Part shown: in pieces, positions 5,688-8,531 of the stretch
How positions within the stretch are numbered: the stretch's first letter is position 1
Layout of the letters: every line of letters starts with the position of its first letter
NCBI GenBank assembly: GCA_036639955.1
Contig: JAVWHP010000029.1
Location: 1-8,531, forward strand
DNA: 8,531 nucleotides
Reading direction: 5' to 3'
Source: JAVWHP01 sp036639955
GTDB lineage: Bacteria > Bacillota_I > Bacilli_A > Erysipelotrichales > Erysipelotrichaceae
The notes under the pieces: model-generated
Database searches by the model: none
What the model saw: the letters and a program-made list of their open reading frames with translations, nothing else
What the model was told of the DNA's origin: nothing
Program-made: the position numbers and the translations under genes

Positions 5688-6143
5688 ATGATTAAAAAAA
5701 TTAAGTCGTGTATATTTAGTTTATTACTATTAATAGTATTGACTGCGTGTAATAGTAGTTCTACTAGTGAAACTACTGCTGTCTGTACATTAGACGATAA
5801 AACTAACGAAACTAGTATAACGGAGACTATTACTTATAAAGAAGATAATATTTCAAAGATTGTTGAGGTTAATAAGGGAAAAGCCATTAATTTAGATGAT
5901 AAAACAAAAAACGAATTAGATGATGAAATAGTTAAATACAATGCTACTACAGGTATCAAAGCTTCTTATGAATTAAAGGATGATATTCTTACTACATCAA
6001 TTGAAGTAGATTATACTAAAGTTGATCTTAATAAATTAAGAGAATTAGGCATAATAGAATCTAGTGATAAAGATAATGTCACTGCTATAAGTTTTAGTAA
6101 AACAAAAACAGGTTTCGAAAAAGAAGGCTTTACATGTAAATAA
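5688..6143 (+). CDS. YehR-like (DUF1307) lipoprotein, second of a tandem pair
   Basis: Secreted lipoprotein of 151 residues. MIKKIKSCIFSLLLLIVLTAC is a signal peptide with lipobox LTAC, C21 being lipidated. A Ser/Thr-rich linker (22-31) tethers the domain. The rest aligns by eye with the gene at 5107: ETITYKEDNISKIVE versus ETVTYKGNKVENEF, TSIEVDYTKVDLNKLRELGII versus ITIDIDFKNNLESLIDAGIV, and FEKEGFTCK versus LKEEGFVQE at the C-terminus. Unlike its neighbour it has two further cysteines, C33 near the start of the domain and C150 next to last, which could pair as a disulfide outside the membrane. The frame is open from 5628, but that start precedes the -10 motif. ATG 5688 with TGGAGG at 5677-5682 gives a proper signal peptide. 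The gene is monocistronic with its own promoter and terminator. Function unknown. Confidence 0.83.
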   Translation: MIKKIKSCIFSLLLLIVLTACNSSSTSETTAVCTLDDKTNETSITETITYKEDNISKIVEVNKGKAINLDDKTKNELDDEIVKYNATTGIKASYELKDDILTTSIEVDYTKVDLNKLRELGIIESSDKDNVTAISFSKTKTGFEKEGFTCK

Positions 6144-6148
6144 GTTAT

Positions 6149-6175
6149 AAGGATGAACTTAAGTTCATCCTTTTT
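6149..6175 (+). terminator. Terminator of the second lipoprotein gene
   Basis: AAGGATGAACTT (6149-6160) is followed at once by its exact complement (6161-6172), making a 24-bp perfect palindrome that ends in a run of seven Ts (6169 is C, Ts at 6171-6175). It lies five bases after the stop codon. The central bases must form the loop in RNA. Confidence 0.88.
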
Positions 6176-6217
6176 AATACTATAATTGCGATTAAGAAAC
6201 AAGTATATACTCATTTA

Positions 6218-6226
6218 TGATATAAT
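6218..6226 (+). promoter_or_regulatory. Extended -10 promoter of the tmk-holB-ricT operon
   Basis: TGATATAAT (TATAAT at 6221-6226) with the TGn extension and no obvious -35. Transcription would start near 6233, just ahead of GAGGAG (6236-6241) and the tmk ATG at 6249. The core TTATGATATAAT is identical to that in front of the first lipoprotein gene. Confidence 0.7.
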
Positions 6227-6248
6227 ATTAACAATGAGGAGCGATACT

Positions 6249-6878
6249 ATGAATAAAGGATATTTTATAACATTTGAAGGTAACGATGGTTGTGGGAAAA
6301 CAACTATTTCTAAGTTGGTGTATGATAAATTAATAGAATTAGGTTATGATGTAATTTTAACTAGAGAACCTGGTGGAATAGATATAGCAGAACAGATAAG
6401 GGATGTAATATTAAAACCAGAAAATACTGCTATGGATGCTAAAACAGAAGCTTTATTATATGCTGCAAGTAGAAGACAACATTTAGTAGAAAAAGTACTT
6501 CCTGCACTAGAGAAGAATAAGATCGTTCTATGTGATAGATTCATTGACTCTTCTTTAGCGTATCAAGGAGTTGGTCGTAATTTAGGCATTAATGAAGTAT
6601 TAAAAATGAATGAATTTGCTATTGAAGGTAATATGCCAATAGCTACTATCTTTTTAAAACTTAGTCCTGAACAAGGTCTATCTAGAATAGCATCACGCCA
6701 GTTTAAAGATCGTTTAGATATAGAAAGTATAAACTTCCATCATTTAGTAGCTAAAGGTTATGAAGAAGTGGTAGAAATGTTTCAAGATAGAATGCAAGTA
6801 GTTGACGCATCATTAGAAATACAACAAGTATATGAATCAGCATTAGCAGCAGTATTAAAGGTAATAACTAATGTTTAA
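6249..6878 (+). CDS. tmk: Thymidylate kinase
   Basis: Phosphorylates dTMP to dTDP with ATP, essential for dTTP supply. The 209-residue product is typical. The P-loop GNDGCGKTT is at 11-19, and the TREPGG motif at 38-43 contains the dTMP-binding DR(E)-type residues. DRFIDSSLAYQG at 96-107 is the thymidylate kinase signature. The P-loop carries G14 where the eukaryotic type has Arg, and the LID around 148-156 (ASRQFKDRL) supplies basic residues, as in bacterial type II enzymes. The frame is open upstream to 6186, but that precedes the predicted promoter. A second in-frame ATG at 6234 falls on the likely transcription start, so ATG 6249 with GAGGAG seven bases upstream is preferred. The 3' end overlaps holB by 8 nt. 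The order tmk-holB-ricT is a common Bacillota cluster, here without the darA (yaaQ) and yaaR genes that separate tmk and holB in Bacillus. Confidence 0.97.
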   Translation: MNKGYFITFEGNDGCGKTTISKLVYDKLIELGYDVILTREPGGIDIAEQIRDVILKPENTAMDAKTEALLYAASRRQHLVEKVLPALEKNKIVLCDRFIDSSLAYQGVGRNLGINEVLKMNEFAIEGNMPIATIFLKLSPEQGLSRIASRQFKDRLDIESINFHHLVAKGYEEVVEMFQDRMQVVDASLEIQQVYESALAAVLKVITNV

Positions 6879-7863
6879 AGACATACTTAAGGTACAACAA
6901 CCTATTGTATATAAAATTTTATTGAATGCATTAACCACTAATAAATTAGCTCATGCTTATTTATTTGAAGGAAGTAATGGAACTCCACTAATGGAAACAG
7001 CGCAATTATTTGCACAAAGTCTAATCTGTTCGGAAACAGAAGGATATGCCTGTGAAGAATGTGAAACATGTAAAAGACTTATAGATGGAAATTACGCAGA
7101 CCTACAAATAATTGATGGATCTACAGTATCAATTAAAAAGAAAGATATTATTAAATTACAAGAACAATTCACTAAAACAGGAATAGAAAGCTATAATAAA
7201 AGAATCTATATTATAAAAGGTATAGATAACGCAACACCCGATGCTTTAAACTCATTATTAAAGTTTTTAGAAGAACCTGGAGTAGATGTTTTTGCACTGT
7301 TATTAAGTAATAATGTAGAAAGAGTAATTCCTACAATAATATCTAGATGCCAAGTAATACATTTCAAAGTATTAGCATTTGAAGATAACTATAGACTATG
7401 TAAAACTAAAGTTGATAACAAATTAGATGCATATTTAGGCTCTTACTTAGTAGCTAGTCTAGAACATATCAATGAATTATATGAGGGAGAAGAGTACCAA
7501 CATGCCAGATATTTATTTATTGAAGTAATAAATGCATTAAGTAAATCTTTCAATAATGCCATGTTATTTATGGAATTAGAAGCTTTTAGTGGGAAAACAA
7601 AAAGAAATGATAAACAAGTGTTCCATTATTTTCTAGACATGTTAATATTATTAAGTGAAGATTCTTTAAGACAATCAAGTGAATTAGATGATCCATGGTG
7701 GAGCACGAGTTGTAAACTAATGTTAAATATATTTGATTTACCAGAACTATTAAAGTTATGTTTAGATAGTAATGATAAACTATTAAGAAGTATTAATTTA
7801 AACTTATTAATGGAAAGCTTTTTTTACCAAATGAAGGAGGTAATGATAAATGAACGAAAATAA
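6871..7863 (+). CDS. holB: DNA polymerase III delta-prime subunit (HolB)
   Basis: Delta-prime subunit of the clamp loader, a AAA+ protein that works with DnaX and HolA to load the beta clamp. The product has 330 residues. Visible features are the N-terminal NKLAHAYLFEGSNG, four zinc-ligand-like cysteines (C53, C61, C64, C67 in ACEECETCKR), SIKKKDIIKLQEQF, the strongly conserved NSLLKFLEEP (127-136), and the SRC motif (158-160) that provides the arginine finger to its neighbour. The Walker A region (34-40, GSNGTPL) lacks the usual GK(T/S), so ATP binding is unlikely; loss is tolerated because delta-prime is not the motor. The C-terminal half is the poorly conserved collar region. Start ATG 6871 overlaps the tmk stop, with AAAGG at 6857-6861 upstream. 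The last 14 nt overlap the start of ricT. Confidence 0.93.
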   Translation: MFKDILKVQQPIVYKILLNALTTNKLAHAYLFEGSNGTPLMETAQLFAQSLICSETEGYACEECETCKRLIDGNYADLQIIDGSTVSIKKKDIIKLQEQFTKTGIESYNKRIYIIKGIDNATPDALNSLLKFLEEPGVDVFALLLSNNVERVIPTIISRCQVIHFKVLAFEDNYRLCKTKVDNKLDAYLGSYLVASLEHINELYEGEEYQHARYLFIEVINALSKSFNNAMLFMELEAFSGKTKRNDKQVFHYFLDMLILLSEDSLRQSSELDDPWWSTSCKLMLNIFDLPELLKLCLDSNDKLLRSINLNLLMESFFYQMKEVMINERK

Positions 7864-8531
7864 AAAACCAGAAGCAGTAGTAAAAACTTTTCGCTATGTA
7901 GCTTTTGTAAGTTTTAAAGAATCAAAAAAGGTATATACCTTTGGAAGTAACGATGATTCTATTAAATTAGATGATAAAGTAGTAGTAGAAACAATAAGAG
8001 GTTTAGAATTAGGAGATATAGTAAAAGAACAAGTAAGTTTTGCTGATTATAGTAATGGAATGGAAATAAAACCTATTGTTAGAAGAGCTACAAACCTAGA
8101 TTTAAAAAAAGCAGAAGAAAATATAGCTTTAGCTAAGGAAGCATTAAAGACTTGTCAAAAATCAGTAGAGAAATTAAACCTAGATATGAATTTAATTGAG
8201 GCTGAATATACTTTAGATAGAAGTAAAGTTATCTTTGTTTATGTAGCTGATGATAGAGTAGATTTCAGAGAACTTTTAAAAGAATTAGCTAATATATTTA
8301 AATGTAGAATAGAATTAAGACAAATAGGGCCTAGAAACAAAGCTAAAATGGTTGGAGGTCTTGGCGCTTGTGGAATGGAAACTTGTTGTACTAGATTTCT
8401 TAATGATTTTGATGTCGTTTCTATTAATATGGCAAAAAACCAATTACTAGCATTGAACATTCAAAAGTTAAGTGGACAGTGTGGTAAACTAATGTGTTGT
8501 TTAAAATATGAAGATAGTCAATATAAAGATT
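7850..8531 (+). CDS. ricT: RicT/YaaT-like PSP1-domain protein, 3' end missing
   Basis: PSP1-family protein related to RicT (YaaT), a member of the RicA-RicF-RicT (Y) complex that binds Fe-S clusters and influences RNase Y-dependent mRNA processing and phosphorelay activity in Bacillus. 227 codons are present and the frame is open at the window edge, so the C-terminus is missing. The N-terminal part (RYVAFVSFKESKKVYTFG, then TIRGLELGDIV) is followed by a helical region (84-115). The PSP1 core then begins with DRSKVIFVYVADDRVDFRELLKELA (123-147). The cysteine pattern GGLGACGMETCCTRF (169-183; C174, C179, C180) and GQCGKLMCCLKYE (209-221; C211, C216, C217) is diagnostic and supplies the cluster ligands. 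ATG 7850 lies within holB, nine bases after AAGGAGG (7834-7840), and its frame is open without interruption to the edge. Partner genes ricA and ricF are not in the window. Confidence 0.93.
   Translation, partial: MNENKKPEAVVKTFRYVAFVSFKESKKVYTFGSNDDSIKLDDKVVVETIRGLELGDIVKEQVSFADYSNGMEIKPIVRRATNLDLKKAEENIALAKEALKTCQKSVEKLNLDMNLIEAEYTLDRSKVIFVYVADDRVDFRELLKELANIFKCRIELRQIGPRNKAKMVGGLGACGMETCCTRFLNDFDVVSINMAKNQLLALNIQKLSGQCGKLMCCLKYEDSQYKD

Noticed and set aside
6186..6248. Upstream starts for tmk, including an in-frame ATG at 6234
   Set aside because: The long version starts ahead of the promoter, and 6234 coincides with the predicted transcription start and has no ribosome binding site of its own.

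Overview
The window is AT-rich and almost entirely coded on the + strand. Genes are short and closely packed, with strong AGGAGG-type ribosome binding sites and TAA/TAG stops. Tryptophan is encoded by TGG and no TGA is read through, so the code looks standard. Together with the Gram-positive style lipoproteins and a tmk-holB-ricT cluster, this points to a low-GC member of the Bacillota (Clostridia/Erysipelotrichia/Turicibacter-like). The genus cannot be fixed from the sequence alone.

Layout. (1) 1-2235: the 3' end of a histidine operon, hisA-hisF-hisI-hisE, closed by a clear terminator. hisI and hisE are separate genes rather than the fused hisIE seen in many bacteria. The earlier his genes must lie upstream of the window. 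(2) 2301-4898: a new transcription unit with a recognisable promoter. It holds a 121-residue protein of unknown function, an NfeD-like membrane protein, an SPFH/stomatin-like (paraslipin/QmcA type) protein and a TcdA-type tRNA-modification enzyme, and ends in a terminator that overlaps the tcdA stop codon. (3) 4899-6175: two single-gene units encoding diverged paralogous lipoproteins of the YehR/DUF1307 type. Each has its own extended -10 promoter and its own terminator. (4) 6218-8531: a replication-linked operon, tmk-holB-ricT, with overlapping reading frames. ricT runs off the end of the window.

How the genes work together. HisE and HisI open the PRPP-ATP adduct, HisA isomerises the product, and HisF (with HisH, off-window) closes the imidazole ring. 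NfeD and the SPFH protein form the usual membrane-microdomain pair, and the unknown gene in front of them is the best candidate here for an undescribed partner. Tmk supplies dTDP for dTTP synthesis, HolB is the delta-prime subunit of the clamp loader, and RicT is a PSP1-family Fe-S protein of the Ric (Y) complex.

Most of the window is ordinary housekeeping. The parts worth a second look are the unknown gene with nfeD/SPFH, the tandem lipoproteins with near-identical promoter cores, the short palindromes between tcdA and the first lipoprotein, the degenerate Walker A of HolB, and a sharply bounded patch of C-ending codons inside hisF. I saw no tRNA, rRNA, CRISPR array, insertion sequence or phage gene.
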